Source: an uncultured Burkholderiales bacterium (GTDB lineage: Bacteria > Pseudomonadota > Gammaproteobacteria > Burkholderiales > Burkholderiaceae_C). From it: a stretch of DNA of 33,036 nt. Both the position numbers and the translations under genes were made by a program. Location of the stretch: positions 1-33,036 of the forward strand of contig CALMQI010000118.1 of assembly GCA_937871935.1 (NCBI GenBank). Reading direction: 5' to 3'. Shown piece after piece: positions 17,169-27,037 of this stretch. The notes under the pieces are model-generated. The model was not told the DNA's origin and made no database searches. It worked only from the letters and a program-made list of their open reading frames with translations. How positions within the stretch are numbered: the first letter of the stretch is position 1; each line of letters begins with the position of its first letter.

Positions 17169-18112
17169 ACCTGCTGCTCGCCGGCAGCTTCGACGACGCC
17201 GAGCGCGCTCGCTGGCACGAGGTGCTCGCCGCCGCACTGCCGCAGCATCGGCTGCTGCTGTCGGTCGACGGGGTGTCGCGCGCCGACATCGAAGTGGCGA
17301 TCGTGGCCAACCCCCCCGCCGGCGCACTGCGCGAGTTGCCGGGCCTGCGGCTGATCCAGTCGCTGTGGGCCGGCGTCGATCGACTGCTCGGTGACCCGAC
17401 GATCCCGCCCGAGGTGCCGATCGCCCGCATGGTCGACCCGGCGCTGGCCGTCGCGATGGCCGAGACGGCGCTGTGGGCGGTGCTGTCGCTGCACCGGGGC
17501 TTCTTTGTCTATCAGCAGCGCCAGCGGCAGGCGCTGTGGCAGCAGCATGCGCAGCGCCGGGCCGACGAGGTGGGCATCACGCTGCTCGGCTTCGGCGCCA
17601 TGGGGCAGGCCTGCGCGCAGGCGCTGCTGTGCGGAGGTTATGCGGTGACCGCATGGACCCGTGGCGCCGGCGCACCCGTGTCGGCGGTGCCGGGCGTGCA
17701 GCGCATCAACGGGCATGAGGCCTTGTGGCGACGGCTGGCCGACAGCGACATCGTGATCAACCTGCTGCCGCTGACCGCCGACACGAGCGGGCTGCTCGAC
17801 GCCACGTTCTTCGGTGCGATGCCACGGCACGGGGCCATCGTCAACCTCGGACGCGGCGGCCATGTCGTCGAGGCCGATCTGCTGCAGCGCCTGGACCAGG
17901 GCCTGCTGCGCCATGCAGTGCTCGATGTCTTTCCGATCGAGCCGCTGCCGCGCGAACATCCGTACTGGCGCCACGAGCGCATCACCGTGCTGCCGCATGC
18001 CGCGGCGCTGACCGATCCGCGCAGCGCCGCGCAGGTGGTGGCTGCCAACGTGCTGGCGCTCGCCGAGGGCCGCATACCGGCCCACCTGATAAACCGCGCC
18101 CGCGGTTACTGA
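17165..18112 (+). CDS. ghrA: D-2-hydroxyacid dehydrogenase, glyoxylate/hydroxypyruvate reductase GhrA-like
   Basis: A 315-residue NAD(P)H-dependent 2-hydroxyacid dehydrogenase. The Rossmann motif is ITLLGFGAMGQACAQAL near residue 139, with Arg in AWTRGAG after the second strand, which suits NADPH. The catalytic Arg lies in NLGRGGHVVE, the Glu in DVFPIEPLP and the His in VLPHAAALTD. The motif WAGVDRLL and the length match GhrA (glyoxylate/hydroxypyruvate reductase A). ATG 17165 overlaps the pncC stop by ATGA. It is last in the thiL operon and faces holA, with 13 bases between stops. The exact 2-oxoacid substrate cannot be read from the sequence. Confidence 0.88.
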   Translation: MNLLLAGSFDDAERARWHEVLAAALPQHRLLLSVDGVSRADIEVAIVANPPAGALRELPGLRLIQSLWAGVDRLLGDPTIPPEVPIARMVDPALAVAMAETALWAVLSLHRGFFVYQQRQRQALWQQHAQRRADEVGITLLGFGAMGQACAQALLCGGYAVTAWTRGAGAPVSAVPGVQRINGHEALWRRLADSDIVINLLPLTADTSGLLDATFFGAMPRHGAIVNLGRGGHVVEADLLQRLDQGLLRHAVLDVFPIEPLPREHPYWRHERITVLPHAAALTDPRSAAQVVAANVLALAEGRIPAHLINRARGY

Positions 18113-18125
18113 CGCCTCGGTCTAG

Positions 18126-19214
18126 CTAGAAGCTCGCTTGCAGTGCCAGCCGCAACGGCGGCGTCGCTCGCGGCGAGGCGGTGTGCTGCGTCACCATCAG
18201 CGCCAGTCGCTTGAGGCCGTCCCACGCGTCGACCGGCCAATGCGGATGCTTCAGTCCCTTGACCAGGCCGTCGCAGATGCTGGCCGACTCGACCCAGTGC
18301 GCCAGCGTATGGTCCGACAGCAGCGGTACCAGCCGCTCGAACAGGCGCTCCTTGGCGCCCCAGACGCGCGCCTCGCGCAGCGCCATCGGCAACGGCTTGC
18401 CTTGCTCGGTGGCGTCCTTCACGCGTTTGAGCGCGCGGATGTCCTCGGCCAGCGTCCAGTGCACCAGCACCGGCGCCTCGCCCTCGGCGCGCAGCCCGTC
18501 GAGCATGCGCAGTACGCGGGCCGTCTGGCCGGCGAGCACGGCCTCGCCGAGCTTGAAGACGTCGTAGCGGGCGACGTTCAGCACGGCCGATTCGACCTGC
18601 TCAAAGCTCAGCGGGCCGGCCGGGAACAGCAGCGCCAGCTTCTGCAGCTCCTGATGCGCGGCCAGCAGGTTGCCTTCGACGCGGTCGGCGAAGAAGGCCA
18701 GTGTGTGCGCGCCGGCCTCGCCGTCCGCGACGCGCTGGCCCTGCACGGCCAGGCGCTGCGCGATCCACTGCGGCAGCGCCTTGCGCTCCACCGGATCGAC
18801 ACGGATCGTCATGCCGGCGGCGTCGAGCGCCAGGAACCAGCCGCTCTGCTGCTGCTGACGATCCAGCCTCGGCAGGTGGATCAGCGTGACCACGTCGTCC
18901 GACAGCGTCTCGCAGTAGCGCTGTAGTGCCTCGGAGCCTTCTTTGCCCGGCTTGCCGTTCGGAATGCGGATCTCGATCAGCTGCCGATCGGCGAACAGGC
19001 TCATCGCCTGCGCGGCGCCGAGCAGGCCCGACCAGTCGAAGTGCGCGCCGCTGACGCTGAACACCTTGCGGTCGGTGTAGCCGGCGCCTCGTGCCGTGGC
19101 GCGAATCAGGTCGCCCGCCTCCTGCGCCAGCAAGGGTTCGTCGCCGTGCACCGTGTACAGCGGCTTCAGCTCGCGCGCGAGCGCGGCGCTCAGCTGGTCG
19201 GCGCGCAGTTGCAT
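18126..19214 (-). CDS. holA: DNA polymerase III delta subunit
   Basis: A 362-residue subunit of the clamp-loader complex that opens the beta sliding clamp. Recognisable features are the N-terminal LYTVHGDEPLLAQEAGDLIR, the segment FADRQLIEIRIPNGKPGKEG, the MTIRVDPVERKALPQWIAQRL region and the NLLAAHQELQKLALL helix of the AAA-like lid. The C-terminal collar helices include LVHWTLAEDIRALKR. It is degenerate in ATP-binding motifs, as expected for delta. ATG 19214 lies 5 bases after the lptE stop, the usual leuS-lptE-holA order. It is the last gene of the long minus-strand run that starts at bamE. Confidence 0.95.
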   Translation of the reverse strand: MQLRADQLSAALARELKPLYTVHGDEPLLAQEAGDLIRATARGAGYTDRKVFSVSGAHFDWSGLLGAAQAMSLFADRQLIEIRIPNGKPGKEGSEALQRYCETLSDDVVTLIHLPRLDRQQQQSGWFLALDAAGMTIRVDPVERKALPQWIAQRLAVQGQRVADGEAGAHTLAFFADRVEGNLLAAHQELQKLALLFPAGPLSFEQVESAVLNVARYDVFKLGEAVLAGQTARVLRMLDGLRAEGEAPVLVHWTLAEDIRALKRVKDATEQGKPLPMALREARVWGAKERLFERLVPLLSDHTLAHWVESASICDGLVKGLKHPHWPVDAWDGLKRLALMVTQHTASPRATPPLRLALQASF

Positions 19215-19219
19215 GCCGT

Positions 19220-19720
19220 TCAGCCTCGCGTGATCTTCACGCGGGCGAGCCGCCGCAGCACCTGCGACACGATGTCGGACTGCATCGCACGATAGAGCTG
19301 CACCTCTTCGTACTCCTTGGCCAGCGCGAGGCTCTCGCTGTAGCTCATGTCGCGCGTCAGCAGCAGTTCGGTCTGCGGAATCAGCTCGGCACCTGCGGGT
19401 GTGCTCAACCGGAACGTGAGGCGCACGCGCAACTGCAGTTCACGCACCTGGCCATCGGCGGTGGAGGCGACGACGCCGCGCTCACGCGCGTCGGTCAGCG
19501 CGTGCAGGACCACCTGGGCGCGGTCGCTGGCGGGCACGACTTCGGCCGCCTGGGCGAGCGCGCGCCTGAGTTCCTCGGCCAGAGGCGAACGCGTCGCAAA
19601 TCCATCGAGCGCGATGCGCGAGAACGGCAGCTCCGGGGTGCCGCGCAACTCGAAACCGCAGCTCGCCAGCAGCCCACCACCCATCGTGAGCAGCAGTGTT
19701 CGGCGTGCGCGCATCGACAT
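19220..19720 (-). CDS. lptE: LPS-assembly lipoprotein LptE
   Basis: A 166-residue outer-membrane lipoprotein that plugs the LptD barrel. The lipobox is LLAS|C with Cys21, after a short basic and hydrophobic signal. The mature protein begins CGFELRGTPELPFSRIAL, typical of LptE. Further family features are LHALTDARERGVVASTADGQVRE and a C-terminal helix EYEEVQLYRAMQSDIVSQVLRRL. ATG 19720 is preferred, with ATG 19714 two codons later also possible. The gene lies 16 bases after leuS and 5 before holA. Its partner lptD is at 4193 in this window. Confidence 0.94.
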   Translation of the reverse strand: MSMRARRTLLLTMGGGLLASCGFELRGTPELPFSRIALDGFATRSPLAEELRRALAQAAEVVPASDRAQVVLHALTDARERGVVASTADGQVRELQLRVRLTFRLSTPAGAELIPQTELLLTRDMSYSESLALAKEYEEVQLYRAMQSDIVSQVLRRLARVKITRG

Positions 19721-19736
19721 GGCCGGGCGCCTGCCG

Positions 19737-22331
19737 TCAGACCACCAGGTTGACCAGGCGGCCGGGCACGATGACGGCCTTCTTGAGCGGGCGGCCTTCG
19801 CCGAACTTGGCGAACTCGGGGCTGGCCAATGCCACGGCCTCGATGGTCGCCTTGTCGGCCGCAGCCGCGACCTTGATCGCGCCGCGGGTCTTGCCGCTGA
19901 CCTGCAGCACGAGCTCGATCTCGTCCTGCACCAGTGCGGTCTCGTCGACCTCGGGCATGGCCGTGTCCAGCAGCGCACCGGCGAAGCCCAGCTCGGTCCA
20001 CAGCACCTGGGTGATATGCGGGCAGGCCGGGTACAGCACGCGCAGCAGCACCGACAGGCCCTCGCGCAGGACGGCGGCCGGCGTATCGGCAGTGCGCGAA
20101 AAGTCCTCGAGTGCGTTGAGCAGCTTCATCGCACCGGAGACCACGGTGTTGTACTGCATGCGCTCGTAGTCGTAGCGCACCTGCTTGAGCACGGCGTGGA
20201 TCTCGCGGCGCAGCGGTCGGGTCGAGGCGTCGAACTTGCCCGCGTCCGGCGGCGCCGAGCGCACGCGTTCGCGATGCTGCATCGCGAACTGCCAGACGCG
20301 ACGCAGGAAGCGCGACGATCCCTCGACGCCGGAGTCCGACCACACCGAGGCGTCCTCCGGCCCGCCGACGAACATGACGAACAGCCGCGCCGTGTCGGCG
20401 CCGTACTGGTCGATCAGGTCCTGCGGGTCGACGCCGTTGCGCTCGGTCTTGCCCATCTTGCCGATGCCGCCGTACTCGACCTGCTTGCCGTCGGCCGTGG
20501 TGCCGCCGACGATGTGGCCCTGCGCGTCGAGCGTGGGCTTCACCTCGCTGGGCGGCACGTAGTCCTTGCCGCCCAAGTCGCCGCGGGCGAAGAAGATCTG
20601 GTTCAGCAGCATGCCGTGATTGACCATGCGCACGAACGGCTCGTCGAAGTGCAGCAGGCCCATGTCACGCATGGCCTTGGTCCAGAAGCGCGCGTACAGC
20701 AGGTGCAGCACGGCATGCTCGATGCCGCCGATGTAGACGTCCATCGGCATCCAGTAGTCGTTGCGTGCATCCACCATCGTCGGCGCACCCGGCGTGCAGT
20801 ACCGCATGTAGTACCACGCGCTGTCGACGAAGGTGTCCATCGTGTCGGTCTCGCGCCGGGCGGGCTTGCCGCACGTCGGGCAGGTGCACTTCAGAAATGA
20901 CTCACACTTGTTCAGCGGGTTGCCGCTGCCGTCGGGCACCAAGTCCTCGGGCAGCACGACGGGCAGGTCCTTCTCGGGCACCGGCACCACGCCACAGGCA
21001 TCGCAGTGGATGATCGGGATCGGCGTGCCCCAGTAGCGCTGGCGGCTGATGCCCCAGTCGCGCAGGCGGTACTGCACCTGCTTGTCGCCCAGGCCCTGGG
21101 CCTTCAGGTCGGTGGCGATGGCGTCGACGGCCGCTTCATATGCCAGGCCATCGTACTTGCCGGAGTGGATGCACACGCCGCCCTGCTTGTCGGCGTACCA
21201 CTCCTGCCAGCCGTCGGTCGAGAAGCTCTTGCCGGGGACAGCGATCACCTGCGGGATCGGCAGCCCGTACTTCTTGGCGAACGCGAAGTCGCGCTCGTCG
21301 TGCGCCGGCACACCCATCACCGCGCCCTCGCCATAGGCCATCAGCACGTAGTTGCCGATCCACACCTCCACCGGCGCGCCGGTGAGCGGATGCGACACGT
21401 GGAATCCGGTGGGCATGCCCTCCTTGTCCGTCGTGGCCATATCGGCTTCCATCACCGAGCCGGTCTTGCACTTGTGAATGAAGGGCTTGAGCTCGGGCTT
21501 GTCGACGGCCAGACGCGCTGCCAGCGGATGCTCGGCGGCGACGGCGACGAAGGTGACGCCCATGATGGTGTCAGCGCGCGTGGTGTATACGCGCAGCTGC
21601 TTCTGCTCGCCGTCGATCGTGTACGGGAAGCCGAAGTTGACGCCGTAGCTCTTGCCGATCCAGTTCTCCTGAATCAAGCGCAGGCGCTCGCTCCAGCCGG
21701 GCAGCTTGTGCAGCGTGCTGTCGAGCAGCTCGTCGGCATACTGGGTGATGTTCAGGTAGTAGCCCGGAATCTCGCGCTTTTCCACCGGCGCGCCGGAGCG
21801 CCAGCCATGGCCGTCGATCACCTGCTCGTTGGCGAGCACGGTCTGGTCGACCGGATCCCAGTTGACGACCTGGGTCTTGCGGTAGGCGATGCCTTTGTCG
21901 AGCATCTTCAGGAAGAACCACTGGTTCCACCGGTAGTACGCGGGGTCGCAGGTCGCCAGCTCGCGCGACCAGTCGATCGCCAGGCCGAGCGCCTGGCACT
22001 GGGCCTTCATGACGCGGATGTTCTCGTAGGTCCACGCGGCCGGGGCCTGCCGGCTCTTGATCGCCGCGTTCTCGGCCGGCAAACCGAAGGCGTCCCAGCC
22101 CATCGGCATCAGCACGTTGAAGCCCTGCATGCGCTTGTAGCGCGCGAGCATGTCGTTGATGGTGTAGTTGCGCACATGCCCCATGTGCAGCCGGCCGCTC
22201 GGGTACGGCAGCATCGAGCAGGCGTAGTACTTCTTCTTCTTGGGATCTTCGACGACGCGGTAGGCATCGCTCGCGGCCCACTGGGCCTGCGCGGCGGCCT
22301 CGACGTCGCGGGGGATGTACTTGTCGTTCAT
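19737..22331 (-). CDS. leuS: Leucyl-tRNA synthetase
   Basis: An 864-residue class I aminoacyl-tRNA synthetase, normal length. The HMGH signature is at residues 49-52 ([17 protein letters not shown]). The CP1 editing domain carries [13 protein letters not shown] and [18 protein letters not shown] Cys-rich insertion near residues 450-500 has HCDACG and CTCPTCGK. The [14 protein letters not shown] block precedes the catalytic loop. That loop reads [13 protein letters not shown]: Lys625-Met-Gly-Lys628-Thr in place of KMSKS, keeping both lysines but not the serines, and NNG has become RNG. This is unusual but need not be inactive. ATG 22331 is preceded by TACAAT seven bases upstream, with no Shine-Dalgarno sequence. 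exbD ends 20 bases before it. Confidence 0.97.
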   Translation of the reverse strand: MNDKYIPRDVEAAAQAQWAASDAYRVVEDPKKKKYYACSMLPYPSGRLHMGHVRNYTINDMLARYKRMQGFNVLMPMGWDAFGLPAENAAIKSRQAPAAWTYENIRVMKAQCQALGLAIDWSRELATCDPAYYRWNQWFFLKMLDKGIAYRKTQVVNWDPVDQTVLANEQVIDGHGWRSGAPVEKREIPGYYLNITQYADELLDSTLHKLPGWSERLRLIQENWIGKSYGVNFGFPYTIDGEQKQLRVYTTRADTIMGVTFVAVAAEHPLAARLAVDKPELKPFIHKCKTGSVMEADMATTDKEGMPTGFHVSHPLTGAPVEVWIGNYVLMAYGEGAVMGVPAHDERDFAFAKKYGLPIPQVIAVPGKSFSTDGWQEWYADKQGGVCIHSGKYDGLAYEAAVDAIATDLKAQGLGDKQVQYRLRDWGISRQRYWGTPIPIIHCDACGVVPVPEKDLPVVLPEDLVPDGSGNPLNKCESFLKCTCPTCGKPARRETDTMDTFVDSAWYYMRYCTPGAPTMVDARNDYWMPMDVYIGGIEHAVLHLLYARFWTKAMRDMGLLHFDEPFVRMVNHGMLLNQIFFARGDLGGKDYVPPSEVKPTLDAQGHIVGGTTADGKQVEYGGIGKMGKTERNGVDPQDLIDQYGADTARLFVMFVGGPEDASVWSDSGVEGSSRFLRRVWQFAMQHRERVRSAPPDAGKFDASTRPLRREIHAVLKQVRYDYERMQYNTVVSGAMKLLNALEDFSRTADTPAAVLREGLSVLLRVLYPACPHITQVLWTELGFAGALLDTAMPEVDETALVQDEIELVLQVSGKTRGAIKVAAAADKATIEAVALASPEFAKFGEGRPLKKAVIVPGRLVNLVV

Positions 22332-22338
22332 CCCGGCG

Positions 22339-22344
22339 ATTGTA
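22339..22344 (-). promoter_or_regulatory. -10-like TACAAT seven bases before leuS
   Basis: TACAAT (22344-22339, minus strand) matches five of six consensus bases and is followed by CGCCGGG and ATG 22331. The distance equals that at 555 and 15109. It would give leuS its own leaderless transcript inside the bamE-holA run. The expected -35 position holds GC-rich sequence without TTGACA likeness. Confidence 0.45.
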
Positions 22345-22351
22345 GGAGGGG

Positions 22352-22783
<432 letters not shown>

Positions 22784-22786
22784 GCG

Positions 22787-23446
22787 CTAGGCCCTGTCGG
22801 AGGGCGTGGTCAGCGCCATCTCGCGCAGATCGTGGGCGAAGCCCTCGAGCTCGGCCTCGCAGGCGGCGACCCACTTGCCGTACAGGTTGTAGGCCAGCAC
22901 CGCAGGGATGGCCACCGCCAGGCCGGCGGCCGTCATGATCAATGCCTCACCGACCGGGCCCGCGACCTTCTCGATCGTGATCGAGCCGGCGGCGGAGATG
23001 CTGACCAATGCGTGGTAGATGCCCCAGACGGTGCCGAACAGACCGATGAAGGGCGCTGTGCTGCCGATCGAAGCCAGCAGCACCTGGCCGAACTGCAGAT
23101 GGGCGAGCGCGCCGTGTAGCGCGTCGCGCAGACGCCGCGTCAGTTGCGAATCGAGCCGGCCGCTGGTTTCGAGCGTCCCGCTGCCCGGCAATGCAGCGGC
23201 CGCCTGGAGCAACGGCCCCAGCACCTGCTCGCGGTCGAGCGCACCGAGCCGCGCGCGGCCGCTGGCCAGCGACTCGGCGGCCCAGAAGGCCGGCACCGCG
23301 CGTGCGATATCGCGGCGCGCGCGCTGCAGCACCCAGAACTTCCACAGGATCACCACCCACGCGCTGACCGACATCGCGAGCAGCAGCATCGCCACCGCGC
23401 GGCCGACGCCGTCTGTCTGCTGCCAGAACTGCTGCAGGCCTTGCAT
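22787..23446 (-). CDS. exbB: MotA/TolQ/ExbB family proton-channel protein
   Basis: A 219-residue inner-membrane protein with three hydrophobic segments: about residues 18-37 (AVAMLLLAMSVSAWVVILWKFW), about 120-145 (LLASIGSTAPFIGLFGTVWGIYHAL) and about 165-188 (ALIMTAAGLAVAIPAVLAYNLY). The STAPFIGLFGTVWGI motif and the GLAVAIPAV motif are characteristic of the family. It forms the channel with ExbD, encoded 3 bases downstream. ATG 23446 shares one base with the dapB stop. TolQ cannot be excluded by sequence alone. Confidence 0.93.
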   Translation of the reverse strand: MQGLQQFWQQTDGVGRAVAMLLLAMSVSAWVVILWKFWVLQRARRDIARAVPAFWAAESLASGRARLGALDREQVLGPLLQAAAALPGSGTLETSGRLDSQLTRRLRDALHGALAHLQFGQVLLASIGSTAPFIGLFGTVWGIYHALVSISAAGSITIEKVAGPVGEALIMTAAGLAVAIPAVLAYNLYGKWVAACEAELEGFAHDLREMALTTPSDRA

Positions 23447-24264
23447 CAGCGCAAGCCGAGCACGTCGTGCATGTCGAACAGCCCGTTCTTCTGGCCGGCG
23501 ATGAAACGCGCCGCGCGCAGGCTGCCTTGCGCATAGTTGGCGCGGCTCGCCGATCGATGGGTGATCTCGATGCGCTCGCCGGTGCCGGCAAACAGCACCG
23601 TGTGATCGCCGACGATGTCGCCGCCGCGTATCGCGGCGAAGCCGATCGTCGACGGATCGCGTTCGCCGGTGACGCCTTCACGTGCATAGACAGCGCACTG
23701 CGCGAGATCACGACCTAGCGCGGCAGCCACCACCTCGCCCATGCGCAGCGCGGTGCCGCTCGGCGCGTCGACCTTGTGGCGGTGGTGGGCCTCGATGATC
23801 TCGATGTCGTAGCCCTGGGCCAGCGCCCGTGCTGCCACGTCGAGCAGCTTGAAGACGACGTTGACGCCGACACTCATGTTGGGCGCCATCACCACCGGGA
23901 TATGAACCGCATGCGCTGCCACCTCGGCCTTCTGGGTTGGCGACAGCCCGGTGGTGCCGACCACCGCCGCCACGCCGAGTTCGCGGCACACCGCCAGGTG
24001 CGCCAGCGTGCCTTCGGGCCGGGTGAAGTCGATCAGCACGCGCGCGCCACTGAGGCCCTGGCGCACATCGCTGGTGATGGCCACGGCGCTCGACCGGCCG
24101 AGGAAAGCCGCCGCGTCCTGCCCGAGCGCCGGGCTGGCAGCGACATCGAGCGCGCCGGCAAGCCGGCAGTCGCCGGACTGCAGCACGGCCTCGATCAGCA
24201 TGCGGCCCATGCGGCCGGAGGCGCCGGCGATGGCGATCGGCAGTGACGCGTCCGATGCGTTCAA
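23446..24264 (-). CDS. dapB: 4-hydroxy-tetrahydrodipicolinate reductase
   Basis: A 272-residue cytoplasmic enzyme of the diaminopimelate/lysine pathway, which supplies the cell-wall cross-linking amino acid. The nucleotide-binding motif [12 protein letters not shown] is near residue 12. [11 protein letters not shown] and GTTGLSP lie in the middle. The catalytic block [21 protein letters not shown] contains the paired His and the Lys. The C-terminal [27 protein letters not shown] is typical. The start is TTG 24264, overlapping the bamE stop in TTGA; no ATG or GTG lies upstream of the nucleotide-binding motif in a suitable place. The TTG start and overlap imply coupling to bamE translation. Confidence 0.95.
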   Translation of the reverse strand: MNASDASLPIAIAGASGRMGRMLIEAVLQSGDCRLAGALDVAASPALGQDAAAFLGRSSAVAITSDVRQGLSGARVLIDFTRPEGTLAHLAVCRELGVAAVVGTTGLSPTQKAEVAAHAVHIPVVMAPNMSVGVNVVFKLLDVAARALAQGYDIEIIEAHHRHKVDAPSGTALRMGEVVAAALGRDLAQCAVYAREGVTGERDPSTIGFAAIRGGDIVGDHTVLFAGTGERIEITHRSASRANYAQGSLRAARFIAGQKNGLFDMHDVLGLR

Positions 24265-24809
24265 TTCGGCTCCAGCGGCGGGTAGATGCGGGCCGGCGCG
24301 GGCACGGCGGGTGTGCTCTCTTGCGCCGGCTTGGCCGGCAGCGGCAGCGCCTTGCGCTGCTCGTCGGTCAGTTCCAGCGGAACCAGCGCGCCGCGGGCGA
24401 CCGGCCGGCCGATGGCGGCGACGAATTCGCGCTCAGCCGGCACGTCGTCGGGCGCGTCCAGCTTCTTCAGCGTGTCGCCGTCGAACCAGGCCACGATGCT
24501 GCGACGTTGCGGCTGGGTACCGGGTCGCTTGATGGTGAACACATAGTCCCAGCGGTCGGCGTGGAACATGTCGGCCAGCAGCGGCGAGCCCAGCAGGTCA
24601 CGCACCTGCACGCGGCTCATGCCGGGCTTGACCAGGGCGAGCTGCTCCTTGGTCACGACGTTGCCCTGCACGATGTCGATGCGGTACGGCGTGATCAGGC
24701 CGAGCACGTTGCCTTCGGATTGCAGCGACGTGCAACCGGCCAGGCCGAGCACGATCACGCCGCAGACCAGGGCCGGCCGCAGGCATGGGAGTATCGAAAG
24801 GCCGGGCAT
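24261..24809 (-). CDS. bamE: Outer-membrane protein assembly factor BamE (SmpA/OmlA lipoprotein)
   Basis: A 182-residue lipoprotein of the BAM complex. The signal ends in a lipobox LGLAG|C with Cys26. The BamE fold follows: [51 protein letters not shown] Pro/Ala-rich C-terminal tail of about 60 residues extends past the core domain. ATG 24809 is the first good start before the signal peptide. The gene heads the bamE-dapB-exbB-exbD-leuS-lptE-holA run and is divergent from fur, the arrangement known as omlA-fur in pseudomonads and xanthomonads. Confidence 0.94.
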   Translation of the reverse strand: MPGLSILPCLRPALVCGVIVLGLAGCTSLQSEGNVLGLITPYRIDIVQGNVVTKEQLALVKPGMSRVQVRDLLGSPLLADMFHADRWDYVFTIKRPGTQPQRRSIVAWFDGDTLKKLDAPDDVPAEREFVAAIGRPVARGALVPLELTDEQRKALPLPAKPAQESTPAVPAPARIYPPLEPN

Positions 24810-24850
24810 GAAACGGGGGCTCTCGCGCTGGGTCGCAGCGCTCGGCTGGC

Positions 24851-24856
24851 TATGAT
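24851..24856 (+). promoter_or_regulatory. Candidate -10 (TATGAT) for fur
   Basis: TATGAT lies in the 96-base gap between divergent bamE and fur and matches five of six -10 bases. At a 17-base spacing the -35 position (24828-24833) reads CTGGGT, a weak match. Predicted transcription begins near 24863, about 43 bases before ATG 24906. A TAGAAT on the other strand (24868-24863) could serve bamE. I did not find a clear Fur box. Confidence 0.35.
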
Positions 24857-24905
24857 GCTGCGATTCTATCGGCCCCATCCCGGTGCCCCGATGGCGAGCG
24901 CGCAT

Positions 24906-25340
24906 ATGACCCATGTCGAGGAACTCAAGAGCAGCGGACTGAAGGCGACGCTGCCGCGCATCAAGATCCTGGAGATCTTCCAGAAGACCACGCTGCGCCA
25001 CATGACGGCCGAGGACGTCTACAAGGCATTGCTGGCAGAGGGGGCCGACATCGGGCTGGCCACTGTGTACCGGGTGCTGATGCAGTTCGAGCAGGCGGGG
25101 CTGCTGACGCGCAGCCACTTCGAGTCGGGCAAGTCGGTGTTCGAGCTCAATCAGGGCCAGCACCACGATCACCTGGTGTGCCTGACCTGCGGCCGCGTCG
25201 AGGAGTTCTACGACGCGCAGATCGAGCAGCGCCAGCGCGCCGTCGCGCAGACGCGCGGCTTCGAACTGCACGAACACGCGCTGTCGCTGTACGCCACCTG
25301 CACCAAGAAGGCCTGTCCGCACCGACCTTCCACCAAGTGA
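24906..25340 (+). CDS. fur: Ferric uptake regulator Fur
   Basis: A 144-residue iron-responsive repressor. The winged-helix DNA-binding domain is at about residues 5-80 ([58 protein letters not shown]). The metal-binding and dimerisation domain has [18 protein letters not shown] with the His cluster and the first CxxC, and a second pair in [11 protein letters not shown] 24906 ([18 protein letters not shown]) matches the usual Fur N-terminus. ATG 24891 would add five residues (MASAH) and cannot be excluded. It is divergent from bamE and converges on hprK with 22 bases between stops. Confidence 0.95.
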   Translation: MTHVEELKSSGLKATLPRIKILEIFQKTTLRHMTAEDVYKALLAEGADIGLATVYRVLMQFEQAGLLTRSHFESGKSVFELNQGQHHDHLVCLTCGRVEEFYDAQIEQRQRAVAQTRGFELHEHALSLYATCTKKACPHRPSTK

Positions 25341-25362
25341 GGGCGGACGGGGGTGCGTGCGC

Positions 25363-26316
25363 TCAGGTGTTGCCGCGCTCCATGGCCTTCTGGTGGCGCG
25401 CGATGAATTCCTGGTAGGTGTCGATGCCGCGCAGTTGCAGGATGGTGTTGCGCACGGCCGCCTCCACCAGGACCGCCAGGTTGCGGCCGGCGTCCACGGC
25501 GATCACCACCTTGCGCACAGGGATCGCGAGCATCTCCTCGAACAGCGGCTCGTAGGGCAGCCGTTCGAACTCGCGTTCCATGGTCTCCTTGCGCACCAGG
25601 TGGACGATCAGCTTCAGGCGCATCTTGCGGCGCACCGCGGTCTCGCCGAAGATGGCCTTGATGTCGAGCAGCCCGATGCCGCGCACCTCGAGCAGGTTGG
25701 CCAGCAGCTCGGGGCAGCGGCCCTCCAGCGAGGTCTGCGAGACCTTGTAGAGGTCCACCGCATCGTCGGCCACCAGGCCGTGGCCGCGGGAGATGAGCTC
25801 CAGCCCGAGTTCGCTCTTGCCCAGGCCCGACTCGCCGGTGAGCAGCACGCCCAGGCCGAGGATGTCCATGAAGACGCCATGGCGTGTGGTGCGCTCGGCG
25901 AAGTGCTGCGCGAGGTAGCTGCGCACCACGTCGATCACCTGGCCCGCGGACTCGCCGGTGACGAACAGCGGGATCTCGGCGCGGTCGCACATCGCCACCA
26001 GCCGCGGCGGTGGCGTCACGCCGTCGGCGGCGATGATCACCGGCGGCTCCAGCGTCACGATGCGCGAAATGCGACGCTCCTGGTCCTCGGCCGACACCGA
26101 CGAGAGATAGGCCACCTCGCGGCGCCCGACGATCTGCACCCGGTAGGGGTGGATGTAGTTCAGGTAACCCACCAGGTCGGCCGCCGATTGCGCGTCGCGC
26201 ACCGCGGCATCGTCGAAGCGGCGTTCCGGGTGGGCGTGGCCGGCGATCCATTCCCAGTGCACGGCCTCGCGCTGGGCTTCGAACAGGGCCTCGGCGCTGA
26301 CGGAGGTGGGTTTCAT
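25363..26316 (-). CDS. hprK: HPr kinase/phosphorylase
   Basis: A 317-residue bifunctional enzyme that phosphorylates and dephosphorylates a serine of the phosphocarrier HPr. The N-terminal domain spans about residues 1-130. The catalytic domain has [30 protein letters not shown], with the P-loop GESGLGKS at 161-168 and His146 before it. [11 protein letters not shown] and the HprK signature [16 protein letters not shown] follow. In betaproteobacteria HprK works with an incomplete regulatory PTS rather than sugar uptake. ptsN lies 42 bases upstream on the same strand. rapZ, often found after hprK in proteobacteria, is absent: the next gene is convergent fur. Confidence 0.96.
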   Translation of the reverse strand: MKPTSVSAEALFEAQREAVHWEWIAGHAHPERRFDDAAVRDAQSAADLVGYLNYIHPYRVQIVGRREVAYLSSVSAEDQERRISRIVTLEPPVIIAADGVTPPPRLVAMCDRAEIPLFVTGESAGQVIDVVRSYLAQHFAERTTRHGVFMDILGLGVLLTGESGLGKSELGLELISRGHGLVADDAVDLYKVSQTSLEGRCPELLANLLEVRGIGLLDIKAIFGETAVRRKMRLKLIVHLVRKETMEREFERLPYEPLFEEMLAIPVRKVVIAVDAGRNLAVLVEAAVRNTILQLRGIDTYQEFIARHQKAMERGNT

Positions 26317-26358
26317 CGGGTTCCGCGCCGCAGCGTCAGGCGTGGGCGGCGGGGCCGC

Positions 26359-26829
26359 TCAGGCCACCGACTTCAGGGCTTGCCAGTCGTGGATCAGCCG
26401 GTGCACCGTGGCCGCGTCGGGCTCGGCCTTCAGGCGTTCGCGCAGTTCACGGTCGGACAACATCTCGGCGATCTCGGACAGGATCTCCAGGTGCCGCTGC
26501 GTCGCCGCCTCGGGCACCAGCAGGAAGATCAACAAGCCCACCGGCTCGTCGTCGGGCGCGTCGAAGGCGATCGGCTCGGCCAGACGCAACACGGCGGCAA
26601 GCGGGTTCTTCAGCCCCTTGATGCGGCCATGCGGAATCGCCACACCGTGTCCCAGCCCGGTGGAGCCGAGCCGCTCGCGGGCGAACAGGTTGTCAGTCAC
26701 CGTCGCGCGGGCGAGCGCGTGCAGGTTCTCGAACAGCAAACCCGCGTGTTCGAACGCGCGCTTCTTGCTGGTGGCCTCCACGTTCACCAGCACGTTGCTG
26801 GCGGGCAGGATGGCGGCGAGACGATTCAT
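26359..26829 (-). CDS. ptsN: Nitrogen-regulatory PTS IIA protein (EIIA-Ntr)
   Basis: A 156-residue cytoplasmic EIIA-Ntr domain protein that is phosphorylated by the PTS-Ntr chain and controls nitrogen, potassium and envelope responses. The phospho-acceptor is His67 in GHGVAIPHGRIKGL. The C-terminal half has VGLLIFLLVPEAATQRHLEILSEIAEMLSDRELRERL. The start is ATG 26829 (MNRLAAILPASNVL); codons further upstream in frame do not resemble the family. It has its own -10 (TATAAT, 26902-26897) and is separated from hpf by a terminator, so ptsN-hprK seem to be a distinct unit. Confidence 0.95.
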   Translation of the reverse strand: MNRLAAILPASNVLVNVEATSKKRAFEHAGLLFENLHALARATVTDNLFARERLGSTGLGHGVAIPHGRIKGLKNPLAAVLRLAEPIAFDAPDDEPVGLLIFLLVPEAATQRHLEILSEIAEMLSDRELRERLKAEPDAATVHRLIHDWQALKSVA

Positions 26830-26896
26830 GGTGTTGAACCCCCGGAGCGACCGCTGTGTGCCGGCCGCAACGACGAGCCCCGTGGCAGTTCGATGA

Positions 26897-26902
26897 ATTA
26901 TA
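26897..26902 (-). promoter_or_regulatory. Perfect -10 hexamer (TATAAT) for ptsN-hprK
   Basis: The minus strand reads TATAAT at 26902-26897, a full consensus match in an otherwise GC-rich gap of 208 bases. Predicted transcription starts near 26890, a leader of about 60 bases to ptsN. The -35 position at 17-19 bases is GC-rich and does not resemble TTGACA, so the promoter may need an activator. Confidence 0.5.
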
Positions 26903-26988
26903 GAAACGCATTGCTGCACCGCACCGTGGACAGGACCCGCGCCTGCGGGGTGTTGCTAAGTTACCGAAATAGAGAGCCGCCCCAATGG

Positions 26989-27009
26989 AAAACGGCCCCG
27001 AAGGGCCGT
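26989..27009 (-). terminator. Intrinsic terminator after hpf with UUCG loop
   Basis: Read on the minus strand, ACGGCCC, loop TTCG, GGGCCGT forms a seven-pair stem (27009-27003 with 26998-26992) capped by the very stable UUCG tetraloop. The last stem T and the next three bases make a run of four T, then CC. It begins 28 bases after the hpf stop. The short T run makes efficiency uncertain, but position and stem strength are convincing. Confidence 0.65.
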
Positions 27010-27037
27010 CCATCTGTTGCCTGCGTCGCAGGCCGCT

